In this document: piece after piece, positions 31,513 to 38,947 of the stretch
Layout of the letters: every line of letters starts with the position of its first letter
Numbering within the stretch: position 1 is the stretch's first letter
NCBI GenBank assembly: GCA_021772915.1
Contig: JAJFLB010000053.1
Coordinates: 62,001 to 126,000 of the forward strand
DNA from: Gammaproteobacteria bacterium
Lineage (GTDB): Bacteria > Pseudomonadota > Gammaproteobacteria > Xanthomonadales > SZUA-36
Direction: 5' to 3'
DNA: 64,000 bases
Notes under the pieces: generated by a model
The model's input: the letters and a program-made list of their open reading frames with translations, nothing else
Told to the model about the DNA's origin: nothing
Databases searched by the model: none
Made by a program: the position numbers and the translations under genes

Positions 31513-32586
31513 TCATGACAACTGCGATATTGAAATATCTCTCCAATATTCTCTAAACATACCACTGCACTTTAATTCGTTCCTTACTTCAGGAGCTTGC
31601 ATAGGCTGAGCAACAAAGTTTTGCAACTCATAAATAAGTGATTGGACATCGTTATCTGAAAGACCGTGAGCTGTGGCATATATCTGTACGTGCTGGTCTG
31701 AAGTTCCATCCGATTGCGTGGGTTTTAACAACGCCATGTTGAGTCTGTGAAAAGCAAAACCTAAGAAAGCCAAAATGTTGGCCTCAAGGATTTTCCTCCG
31801 AATAGTTTTTATTTCACTTGAGCTAGGATCAGTACCTTCAGTAAAGGTGCGAATTTGTCCAGCCAGATCTAATAATTGAAATTGAGTTGGCTCTGAGCCG
31901 AATTCAAATGAAAGAGAATCGGAATCTTCTTGCCACGGCAATTTGCCAACTGCTCCATAAGGATGAATGATGGTAATTGATTGGACTAATTTCGCCGCAG
32001 TTGGCACATCAACTTTGTAGTAATTCTGGAATGCATGTAATAAGAAATGCTCGATACATCTGTCATAGTTGAAAACAATTAAGGTGAACTGAGTCAAACG
32101 ATCTGCTAGATCTTCGAATCGCGCATTTTCTGTGATTAATTGAAAAAACCTCCCAAACCAAGTGTCTTCTAAGGTCTGGAAATTTAATCCAGGATTCGCC
32201 ACCGTTTGATCAATGAATAGCAAGCTATCGTGCTCTGCTTGCAAGATTGATCGAACTATCGAAAGCTTTCCACTGATTTCAATGGCCTTGTTACCTGCAA
32301 GATCATCAATGTAGTTATCAATTGATAGTGCCTGAGCCATTGCTCCACTAATTTGCTTGGACGCCATCATAAGCGCCCCATAATTAATCTCGGGGTCAGT
32401 AGATCGATTCGCCTTTAATTTAATTGCTTCAAATACCAAAGGATCCCCAGTTTCCACCTTTCCGGCCCCATCAGTCCAAAGATCCAGTAAAGATGAAATT
32501 GATTCCTTAAGCTTTGCACCAGTCGGCATATTGACTTCACTACTTGCACCTGCGCCAATTATCAGTACCGTTTGATTTTTTACCAT
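31513..32586 (-). CDS. SIR2-like domain protein, candidate defence effector
   Basis: The N-terminal nucleotide-binding motif VLIIGAGASSEVNMPTG, the central IVFNYDRCIEHF, the candidate catalytic His in IIHPYGAVG and ILAFLGFAFHRLN match, in order, the motifs of SIR2-like proteins. Many such proteins in phage-defence systems hydrolyse NAD+. At 357 residues from ATG 32586 there is room for little beyond the SIR2 domain, so a sensor partner may be separate. A TTG start at 32613 is also possible. It is convergent with the DUF5681-like gene, and the repeat-protein gene lies upstream on the same strand. Confidence 0.75.
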   Translation of the reverse strand: MVKNQTVLIIGAGASSEVNMPTGAKLKESISSLLDLWTDGAGKVETGDPLVFEAIKLKANRSTDPEINYGALMMASKQISGAMAQALSIDNYIDDLAGNKAIEISGKLSIVRSILQAEHDSLLFIDQTVANPGLNFQTLEDTWFGRFFQLITENARFEDLADRLTQFTLIVFNYDRCIEHFLLHAFQNYYKVDVPTAAKLVQSITIIHPYGAVGKLPWQEDSDSLSFEFGSEPTQFQLLDLAGQIRTFTEGTDPSSSEIKTIRRKILEANILAFLGFAFHRLNMALLKPTQSDGTSDQHVQIYATAHGLSDNDVQSLIYELQNFVAQPMQAPEVRNELKCSGMFREYWRDISISQLS

Positions 32587-32613
32587 GTTGTCTTGATTAT
32601 TAAGATTTAGCAA

Positions 32614-32941
32614 AGGTTGAGTGCTAGGGTAAGGAACTTTCGTACATTTTCATAACGATTTTGAAACTAAAACCGAATACAGATGTAGATCAATCAGATG
32701 AAGAATAAAGAAAACACCCCAACAGTCGGGGGCTGACCATCAGGGTGCGGTGTTCAAGCCAATCGTTCAATGGTGTTGTTTTTTTTGTGTTCAAATAGAG
32801 GGTAATAACGCCGTATATTGCCTCGAATACAGATGCCTCCTTCACGCTGTTTTTACGGTTTAAATACAGCTAAGCAGCAAGCATCTGGCAAGAGGTAACT
32901 GCGAGGAGGAAGTGTAAAAATATGAGTATCCGCGTGACAGG
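32614..32941. other. Intergenic region in island cargo
   Basis: No gene is visible. An imperfect hairpin at 32713-32754 (AACACC/GGTGTT ends), followed on the minus strand by a T-rich stretch, may end transcription of the repeat-protein gene. The 12-base sequence CGAATACAGATG occurs twice, near 32672 and 32823. The promoter of the SIR2-like gene should lie here. Confidence 0.45.
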
Positions 32942-34543
32942 CTAACTGAGTTTAAATGCTCTTCTCAATGCGAGTAAAAATAGTGTTATCAATGCGAGTG
33001 ACAAGACTGTTTGAAATGATGCGATTATGCTGATTAGCAGTTCTTGTGAAGCAACCAGTTCACTGCCAAATACGCTCTTAACGTGTCCCTCTGTCCAAAC
33101 TCTAAATGGGGAAGTTACGTTGGTGACCGTAAATTTAGTTATTGATAAAAGTTTTTTCCAAAAATCAGGTGCTCCTCGGTTAAAGTAATCGAATATTTTA
33201 AATACTTCAAAAATTATGGATGAGTAAATAGCTGCGAAAACTACTAAAACTATAGTCAACGAGACAACGGGCCGCACTAAACTCTGACCATAATCAGAAA
33301 ATTTTTCATATAGGAAAGAGAAGAATTTTAGAAACCGAGCAGTATCATCTTGGTTACGTAAACTTTGTTGCTCAAGGCCATAAAAAACTGCCTCTTGTCT
33401 TTTATTAGAAGCTTTGTTCATTGCCACTTTTAAGGCCCGATACGCAGGTGCTGCATCGCGGCTATGTGTATCCCAAAACGAAGTACCTCGAAAATCAGCA
33501 CTCTGTGTCAAACTGACATCAAAAAAGCCCGGAGCGACTTTAAAAGTACACTTGCCCATATCAGGGCCGAATGTAAATATAACTTTGTGAAACCAAGCCT
33601 GATCGCTAAAGGTGGCTTCCATAAAATCAGCCTCACCACTGAAGATAGCTTCTTCAAACCTAACAACATCACTGAAGGTCGTTTCATGAAACCAAGCATG
33701 ACCGCTGAATGTGGCTTCTCTAAACTGAGCCACATCATTGAAGGTAGCGTTTTGAAACCAAACTTCTTCGCTGAATGTGGCTTCTATAAAATCAGCGCCA
33801 CTGCTGAAAGTGGTTTTTTCAAACCAAGCCTCACCGCTGAAGGTGGCATTGTCAAACCAAACATTATTGCTGAAGGTGGCTTTTCTAAAATCAGCCACCC
33901 TGCTGAAGGTGGCTTTTCTAAAATCAGCCAACCTGCTGAAGGTAGCTTCTCCAAACTGAGCCTCTTTGCTGAAGGTGGCTTCTATAAAATAAGCTAAATC
34001 GCCAAAGGTGGCTTCTTTAAACTTAGCCAAACTGAAGGTGGCGTCTGTAAAATCAGCCGAATTGCTGAAGGTAGCTTCTCCAAACTGAGCCTCTTCGCTG
34101 AAGGTGGCATCTGTAAAATTAGCCGACCTGCTGAAAGTGGTGTTTTGAAAATTCACATCACCGTTAAAGGTGGTGTTTGTAAAACTCACAGTACCACTGA
34201 AAGTCGCGTCTCCAAAATTAATCTCTGACTTGACCGTAACTCCGTCAAAACCCACCTTGCCGCATTGCATTGAAGGCATGGTGAAAGCAGCTTCCCACTC
34301 GTCTCCTTTGTTCCATCCGTGTACTAAGGATTGAAGAGTGGAAGCTTGTAATTCAGCATCGCTTGTATCAACTTGTTCCTTTGGCATATGAAAAACACAT
34401 AGATACTTATCGTCATATTTAATGGCATCAGTCATCCAGCATTGGTTTGTTCCATCGCACCGAAAACCTCCTTCCAGGAAGTCTTCATGTTCAAATTGAC
34501 ATCGGTGGTTTTGGTTTTCTTCGGTGGACTCCAATTTACTCAT
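32942..34543 (-). CDS. Membrane-anchored pentapeptide-repeat protein
   Basis: A 533-residue protein. Residues 1-60 contain CQF, RCDG, QCW and LCVFH, a possible zinc-binding cluster. Residues about 105-335 hold roughly 20 units of the form xxAxFxxATFS, as in Pentapeptide_3 proteins that fold as a quadrilateral beta-helix. Nearly all units are 11 residues (33 bp in DNA); one is 10. The C-terminus has two membrane helices (VVSLTIVLVVFAAIYSSIIF and LISIIASFQTVLSLALITLF) separated by about 50 residues. The biological role is unknown. Two more membrane-protein genes lie upstream on the same strand. Confidence 0.85.
   Translation of the reverse strand: MSKLESTEENQNHRCQFEHEDFLEGGFRCDGTNQCWMTDAIKYDDKYLCVFHMPKEQVDTSDAELQASTLQSLVHGWNKGDEWEAAFTMPSMQCGKVGFDGVTVKSEINFGDATFSGTVSFTNTTFNGDVNFQNTTFSRSANFTDATFSEEAQFGEATFSNSADFTDATFSLAKFKEATFGDLAYFIEATFSKEAQFGEATFSRLADFRKATFSRVADFRKATFSNNVWFDNATFSGEAWFEKTTFSSGADFIEATFSEEVWFQNATFNDVAQFREATFSGHAWFHETTFSDVVRFEEAIFSGEADFMEATFSDQAWFHKVIFTFGPDMGKCTFKVAPGFFDVSLTQSADFRGTSFWDTHSRDAAPAYRALKVAMNKASNKRQEAVFYGLEQQSLRNQDDTARFLKFFSFLYEKFSDYGQSLVRPVVSLTIVLVVFAAIYSSIIFEVFKIFDYFNRGAPDFWKKLLSITKFTVTNVTSPFRVWTEGHVKSVFGSELVASQELLISIIASFQTVLSLALITLFLLALRRAFKLS
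33540..34230. repeat. 33-bp coding tandem repeat
   Basis: The repeat-protein gene is built of about 20 diverged 33-bp units, recognisable on the plus strand by GCTGAAGGTGGC. Neighbouring units near 33870-33935 are nearly identical, suggesting recent expansion or unequal recombination. Confidence 0.85.
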
Positions 34544-34626
34544 TTTTCACCATTTGCGTTTTTACCAGAATCGTTATCTCTGTGATGACCTTGACTGATA
34601 CTGCGGCTTTTCTTTCTGTGAGTGTT

Positions 34627-35097
34627 TCATTTGCTGCTCCGGGAATTGTTTGCGTCAAGCTGCTCCCGTAGCTTTTTTTGTTCAAGTCGGATTTTCAAAC
34701 TTTGCAATGTAACTTCTGCAGCTAAACAGTCACCATCATATGGCAGTGTGTCAACTTGGTCTGACTTCAAAGCTTTTGCTGTAGCTAATAAATTTTCCAC
34801 CATACAATTTGAATCAGCATAACTATTTTCCAGAAACATCATTTTCTCATTATCATTATCATTTTGCGCTCTGAGTTGCGTCATTCTTTCTACAAACATG
34901 CGTCCACGCTGGCACGCCCCCAAGGCCAGTCCTCTAATCATCTGGAAAGCTTGATCATTAATGCGATCGTGATCATGTTTGTCGGACCACAATTTATAAA
35001 TTGTGATCGCATTAACCAGAAGTGAAATGAATGTGATAATGCTGAAAGATAAAAATGGTGATGTAAAAAAATCAGTAATTGCTTTTAAAGTTTCCAC
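34627..35097 (-). CDS. Single-helix membrane protein with coiled coil
   Basis: An N-terminal membrane helix (FLSFSIITFISLLVNAITIYKLW) is followed by a charged, mostly helical cytosolic part of about 115 residues ending KIRLEQKKLREQLDANN. I do not recognise a family. The frame is open upstream to 35289, but GTG 35097 has GAGGGAG eight bases before it and leaves no overlap with the neighbour, so I prefer it (156 residues). It lies upstream of the pentapeptide-repeat gene on the same strand. Confidence 0.6.
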   Translation of the reverse strand: METLKAITDFFTSPFLSFSIITFISLLVNAITIYKLWSDKHDHDRINDQAFQMIRGLALGACQRGRMFVERMTQLRAQNDNDNEKMMFLENSYADSNCMVENLLATAKALKSDQVDTLPYDGDCLAAEVTLQSLKIRLEQKKLREQLDANNSRSSK

Positions 35098-35245
35098 AAC
35101 GCTGGCTCCCTCAAAAAACGCCCCAACTGCAAGCATACAAAACACTAGGCAATGTTCATTGATGTGGGTCAACCAAGGGAAGACAAAGATAACACACCAG
35201 ACTGGGGGGACAGGAAGGGGGAAACCTGAGAGCCAGGGTTCATGG

Positions 35246-35761
35246 TCAGCTATCTTTTCCAAACATCCACGAAACCACAACCACGGCAATAACCGCTACG
35301 CCAACCCCCGTGATAGAACTGGGAGCACCCATCAATGCCGCCAGAAATCCCCATAGACCCCCTGCAACAATAGTGATCACAAAGGCCAAAATCCCTCGTA
35401 ACCAAACAGGGAGAGCTCTATAGGTGGATAAACTCAGTAAACCGCCTTGCCTTTTAATACCTTTGTACTTTCCCGTACCCGGAAGGTTGCCTTTCCACAC
35501 CTGAAGACCAGCGAGTGCAGCCGCACCGACAAGAACTAAATAGCCATAAACTTGGAAGAACTCGTCTGCTGCGGCTTGGCCTGCCGAGTATCCATCTTCA
35601 AATCCAACAGACGATGATGGATCAGCTATCATTACTATGCCGATGCCGCTGGCTACCCAGAGCACCACATAGAAGATAATGATGAACCATAGAGACCCAA
35701 TGAGTGCTCTTAGCCATGTGCTTCGCTTATTGTTTGCGTCGGGTTTTGGGTTGGCATTCAT
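35246..35761 (-). CDS. Hypothetical membrane protein with four helices
   Basis: A 171-residue protein with about four hydrophobic segments: SLWFIIIFYVVLWVASGIGIVMI, YLVLVGAAALAGLQVW, GILAFVITIVAGGLWGFLAAL and VGVAVIAVVVVSWMF. The segment FEDGYSAGQAAADEFFQVYGY lies between the first two. No named family is recognised. It is the first gene of a leftward run of three membrane-protein genes. Confidence 0.7.
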   Translation of the reverse strand: MNANPKPDANNKRSTWLRALIGSLWFIIIFYVVLWVASGIGIVMIADPSSSVGFEDGYSAGQAAADEFFQVYGYLVLVGAAALAGLQVWKGNLPGTGKYKGIKRQGGLLSLSTYRALPVWLRGILAFVITIVAGGLWGFLAALMGAPSSITGVGVAVIAVVVVSWMFGKDS

Positions 35762-35953
35762 TTTGCTTGAAGTCCGTATATGTCAAGACCACCACAAGCA
35801 TACACCTCAATAACCAAGACTTACTGATACAGGTCAATGCGCCACGACTCGTGAGGTGTATGCTATTAGGCGTCTCTGAGGGGAAACCCACCATGAAGCG
35901 ATTCGCTTTGGTTGGCGTGCAATATGCTATCGGCCAGTTTAGGAGGAAATCAC

Positions 35954-36322
35954 ATGAAAAAACCTACTTTAATTACTTGCATATTCCTGTTTTTTATTGC
36001 ACCGCATGCATTCGCTGAAAGATGGATATGTCAAGATTCCTCTTTTGGCAACTGGTCAAACATTTTGGTAATTGCCACGTCAGACTTGAAGGCTGAAATT
36101 GGAACGATCAAGGTGGCAGGTACTGAATACACAACTTCTTACGGCGTCAATGGGTTCGACCGCCGATGGAATTTCGGTTTAAATGAGAAGGGATTATTTG
36201 ACTATGCTTTTGTTATTACTCCTGCCGGAACTGGAAAATACTTTAGTTTTCTGGGTAATACCTCTGTTGCACCGAGCAGCATTATGCATTGCAAGTTGAA
36301 GAAGAAGAGGAAGAGAAAATGA
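35954..36322 (+). CDS. Small exported protein, 122 residues
   Basis: It starts with a signal peptide (MKKPTLITCIFLFFIAPHAFA, cut after AFA). The mature part is about 100 residues with Cys in WICQD and MHCKL and a basic tail (KLKKKRKRK). The family is unknown. A strong AGGAGG lies before ATG 35954. Its stop overlaps the next ATG by 4 bases. Confidence 0.75.
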   Translation: MKKPTLITCIFLFFIAPHAFAERWICQDSSFGNWSNILVIATSDLKAEIGTIKVAGTEYTTSYGVNGFDRRWNFGLNEKGLFDYAFVITPAGTGKYFSFLGNTSVAPSSIMHCKLKKKRKRK

Positions 36323-36759
36323 AACGAATTGCTTTGACTGCTGTGCTTTGTTTGCTTCCTGCAATGAATTTGGTGGCATCTGACTCTGACCTCGCAAGGG
36401 GGGACAAAACCGACATAATTGCGAAAGAACATTTGAACCAGGGGGATATTCATCACTATGGGCGAGGCATACCACAGAACTTCGCTAAAGCAGTCGAGCA
36501 GTACCGGATGGGAGCCAAACTTGGTAATGCTCAAGCCCAGATGATGCTGGGGTTTATGTATTCAAAGGGCAAAGGTGTAGAGAAAAATCTTGCTGAAGCC
36601 TACATATGGTCAAACCTCGCTGCAGCGTCAGGACACACAGGGGCAATAAATGATCGTGACATATACGCTGATAAACTTTCCCTGGAGGAATTAGACAAGG
36701 CACAAAAGCAAGCCACGAAATTATTCCAAGAAATCCAGCAACGGAAAGCAAGAGACTAG
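36319..36759 (+). CDS. Exported Sel1-repeat protein
   Basis: The signal peptide MKRIALTAVLCLLPAMNLVAS is followed by about two Sel1/TPR-like repeats (GDIHHYGRGIPQNFAKAVEQYRMGAKLGNAQAQMMLGFMYSKGKGVEKNLAEAYIWSNLAAASGH) and a helical tail. Such repeats bind proteins or peptides. Length 146 residues from ATG 36319. It overlaps the upstream exported-protein gene by 4 bases, so the two are probably made together. Confidence 0.85.
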   Translation: MKRIALTAVLCLLPAMNLVASDSDLARGDKTDIIAKEHLNQGDIHHYGRGIPQNFAKAVEQYRMGAKLGNAQAQMMLGFMYSKGKGVEKNLAEAYIWSNLAAASGHTGAINDRDIYADKLSLEELDKAQKQATKLFQEIQQRKARD

Positions 36760-36761
36760 TG

Positions 36762-37625
36762 ATGAAACTGGAAAGGTCAAACGTTGATTTTCCTCTGTGG
36801 AGAAAGAAAGTAGATAAATCGTTGTTTGATTACAACGGCACAACAATTCCTGCTTGGGCATGCAACATGTGGCGTATTCAGGATTCCTTTTCACACGTTA
36901 ATTCCAAGAAACACCCTGAATCTGGCGTCACAATAAAATTTCAAAACAAAACATATTCGGGTAACGTCACAGTTGCCAAGAAAGGTCGGAAAACACCCGC
37001 TTACCGATTATGGTTTGAACAGCCACTTACTTTAGAACTTAAAAAAGTTTTTCTAATGAGCCACATGAGAGCGTTGGAACTGGGGTTAAGTGACAAAAAT
37101 TCTGGTGATATTGAGGCTTCAATACCTTTTTGGGAATTTCTTGATATTGAATATGACGCAAGCAATAGACTATTTAAGTTGGTTTCGTACTATACGCAGA
37201 AGCCTAGCTTCCCAAATTTGTTTCATCGCCTAATAGAGTCACCGGCACTGAAGAAAATAGAGTCTGAAACTTTCAACAAAGATCGGAAACCAACAATATA
37301 TAAGACAGATTGGAAATCTAAGGACGAACTGGAATTTCAAATCGGGGCTACAAGCGTAATTTACATGCTCACTGATACTGAGAAAAAACTCATTTACATT
37401 GGTGAGGCAGTTGACTTGGTCAAGCGACTATCTCAGCCATACCCAACAATCCGAAACTGGAATTATTTCAGGTACGACGTATTGCCAGATGAACTTTCCG
37501 ATTTTAGATTAACGCTGGAGAGAATGATGATAAGGTCATTTGCTGCGGTGTTAGGAAATAAAAAAAGAATCAACACTCTTGACTTCAGTGCTTATAAGCT
37601 GGCTAATGACAAAATTGATTTGTAA
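36762..37625 (+). CDS. GIY-YIG nuclease-domain protein
   Basis: The C-terminal domain (about residues 195-285) has the GIY-YIG core (VIYMLTDTEKKLIYIGEAVDLVKRL), with the catalytic Arg of KRL and the metal-binding Glu in LERMMIRSFAA. The N-terminal 190 residues (FPLWRKKVDKSLFDYNGTTIPAWACNMW) are not recognised and may give DNA specificity. Lone GIY-YIG proteins of this size include type II restriction enzymes, but no methyltransferase gene is nearby. The start ATG 36762 is preceded by a GTG overlapping the sel1 stop. It is the last gene of the island. Confidence 0.8.
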   Translation: MKLERSNVDFPLWRKKVDKSLFDYNGTTIPAWACNMWRIQDSFSHVNSKKHPESGVTIKFQNKTYSGNVTVAKKGRKTPAYRLWFEQPLTLELKKVFLMSHMRALELGLSDKNSGDIEASIPFWEFLDIEYDASNRLFKLVSYYTQKPSFPNLFHRLIESPALKKIESETFNKDRKPTIYKTDWKSKDELEFQIGATSVIYMLTDTEKKLIYIGEAVDLVKRLSQPYPTIRNWNYFRYDVLPDELSDFRLTLERMMIRSFAAVLGNKKRINTLDFSAYKLANDKIDL

Positions 37626-38020
37626 ATTATCTGACGTACACGCAAATCGACTAAGTCCTCAAATTTGCCAAAATCGCAAGCGACCATAAACACAATCACA
37701 ACCGTCTGAAAAGGGTGCATACCCCACCCCCACCCCCTCTTTAATTCTAGGAGTCCCTACAGGACAACGGGTAGATAGCCTACAGACAGCACCCCTCATT
37801 CCAAGTAGGCTGCATACACGTCCTGGCAGCTTATCTCCCCCCGACTGTCAGGGCGTTCAGACCTTCGTGTTTATTTTGCATTACCTTTTCATAACTAACT
37901 GGATATTTGTCTTTTTGCCATAATTAGAGTTATTTTATGTGACAAATATGTGACGAATATAGAAATTACTGAAAGTATTAGGTACAAAAATGGACTGTAT
38001 TTCTACAAGTCTTTGTTTTA
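37626..38020. other. Right-end noncoding region of the island
   Basis: No gene is visible. It has a C-rich tract near 37720-37740 and an AT-rich end containing the 22-bp arm repeat (37937-37958). No terminator is seen between the repeat and the tRNA-Asn 3' end. Confidence 0.5.
37937..37958 (+). repeat. 22-bp repeat, probable right integrase arm site
   Basis: Identical to 26569-26590, in the same orientation. GTGAC occurs at 37939 and 37950, 11 bases apart. It lies 62 bases from attR; in an excised circle the two copies would flank the attP core. Confidence 0.6.
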
Positions 38021-38071
38021 TTTGGCTCCCCGGGATGGACTCGAACCAACGACCTAGTGATTAACAGTCAC
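38021..38071 (-). repeat. attR: repeat inside intact tRNA-Asn
   Basis: The 51-bp sequence identical to attL forms the 3' half of the functional tRNA. The match ends in the anticodon stem. Confidence 0.93.
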
Positions 38072-38099
38072 CCGCTCTAACCAACTGAGCTACCGGGGA
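38023..38099 (-). tRNA. tRNA-Asn (GTT)
   Basis: A 77-base gene on the minus strand with encoded CCA. Acceptor TCCCCGG/CCGGGGA, D arm GCTCAGTTGGTTAGAGC, anticodon loop CTGTTAA with GTT, T loop GTTCGAGTC, discriminator G. It is the integration target of the element to its left. Confidence 0.97.
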
Positions 38100-38114
38100 A
38101 GTGTGAGGCGCGGT

Positions 38115-38143
38115 ATTTTCCGTGCTTTGGGTGAGTGAGTCAA
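38115..38143 (-). promoter_or_regulatory. Sigma-70 promoter of tRNA-Asn
   Basis: On the minus strand TTGACT (38143-38138), 17 bases, then GAAAAT (38120-38115) and a GC-rich discriminator. It lies outside the element, so integration left the promoter intact. Confidence 0.6.
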
Positions 38144-38173
38144 GCGTGGTGGGCTTACGTATAATGAAAATTG

Positions 38174-38713
38174 TCAGAGGCAGCTTGTTTTTTGATTGCT
38201 GCCGCCTAACTCTGCTCTTATCCGACCCGTATTCGATACGATAATCTTGCCGGCATAAGTGGCGCCGCGCTGATCGCAAAAAAGAATGGTGCCATTGCTT
38301 CCCGCTGCTGACCCGTTGGGAAAAAAACGCACATTGCTGCGCGAGGCGGGACTGCTTATCACCAGAAGCTCAATCGCGCCGGCGCTTTTGAGCAGTGGTT
38401 CGCCGGCTTGTTTGTCACGGTCACCGTTGAGGTCGGTAAACACAATCCAGCCATGTTGCCAGATCGGTTCTGTAGAGCAAACGTCGGCCGTGAGGGCAGG
38501 GCACATAATAGTTTGCGTGTTATGACTGACAGCATGACGCCTGGCCAGGACCAGGTCCATTTTCAAACTGTCCATTGCCGTTTTCATCCGCAAATTTGCA
38601 CTATAACTTTTTAACGTCGGGACACCAGTAGCCACGAGCACTGCAACAATAGTCATTGCAACAATGAGTTCCAGGGCAGTGAATCCTCGATTTCGTGCGT
38701 GCCTAGCCTGCAT
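38174..38713 (-). CDS. FimT/GspH-like type IV pseudopilin
   Basis: Minor pilin-type protein. The prepilin leader ends RNRG and is followed by FTALELIVAMTIVAVLVATGVPTL, with Glu at position 5 of the mature protein and the N-methylation Phe. The GspH-type globular part includes RRHAVSHNTQTIMCPA, GWIVFTDLNGDRD and ILFCDQRGATYAGKIIVSNTGR. Length 179 residues. It is divergent from uvrB, and no other pilus gene is in the window. Confidence 0.9.
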   Translation of the reverse strand: MQARHARNRGFTALELIVAMTIVAVLVATGVPTLKSYSANLRMKTAMDSLKMDLVLARRHAVSHNTQTIMCPALTADVCSTEPIWQHGWIVFTDLNGDRDKQAGEPLLKSAGAIELLVISSPASRSNVRFFPNGSAAGSNGTILFCDQRGATYAGKIIVSNTGRIRAELGGSNQKTSCL

Positions 38714-38947
38714 ATTGCACCTGATTTACCGTGTGATTACTCTGGCAGAAACCTGCCTCGTAAAACAATGGTTGAAACCCCTTTTAGGCTGTAGTTTGCA
38801 AGACCACATGCACGTAGGCGTGTCTGTGCTTTGGTTCATCTACGGGGGATTGGTGCAGTATGCAGGCTGGACTCTCAAGGGGCGCTATAATGGGGGATTC
38901 AGTCGGCACATTACCGGCCCCATGACGCTCGAAAGGGTTTCTGCAAC

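Larger units (their letters stand above)
26380..38071. mobile_element. Integrated genomic island at tRNA-Asn
   Basis: The element is bounded by a perfect 51-bp direct repeat that is the 3' part of tRNA-Asn. A tyrosine integrase stands just inside the left end and the intact tRNA is at the right end. A leftmost cassette of integrase, AlpA-like regulator, primase-polymerase and DUF5681-like protein resembles satellite or small integrative elements. The remaining genes (SIR2-like, pentapeptide-repeat membrane protein, membrane proteins, Sel1-like, GIY-YIG) are cargo. No capsid, portal, relaxase or type IV secretion genes are seen, so it probably cannot move by itself. The right half looks AT-richer than the flanks. 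Confidence 0.92.

Noticed and set aside
33464..33997. A 177-codon open frame opposite the pentapeptide-repeat gene
   Set aside because: It is the mirror of the 33-bp coding repeat; the minus-strand protein has clear domains and membrane segments.
33540..34230. Regularly spaced repeats resembling a CRISPR array
   Set aside because: The 33-bp units are contiguous, diverged and in frame with an 11-residue protein repeat, with no unique spacers and no cas genes.
35704..36018. A 104-codon rightward frame over the start of the exported-protein gene
   Set aside because: It lacks a ribosome site and overlaps the better supported signal-peptide gene in another frame.
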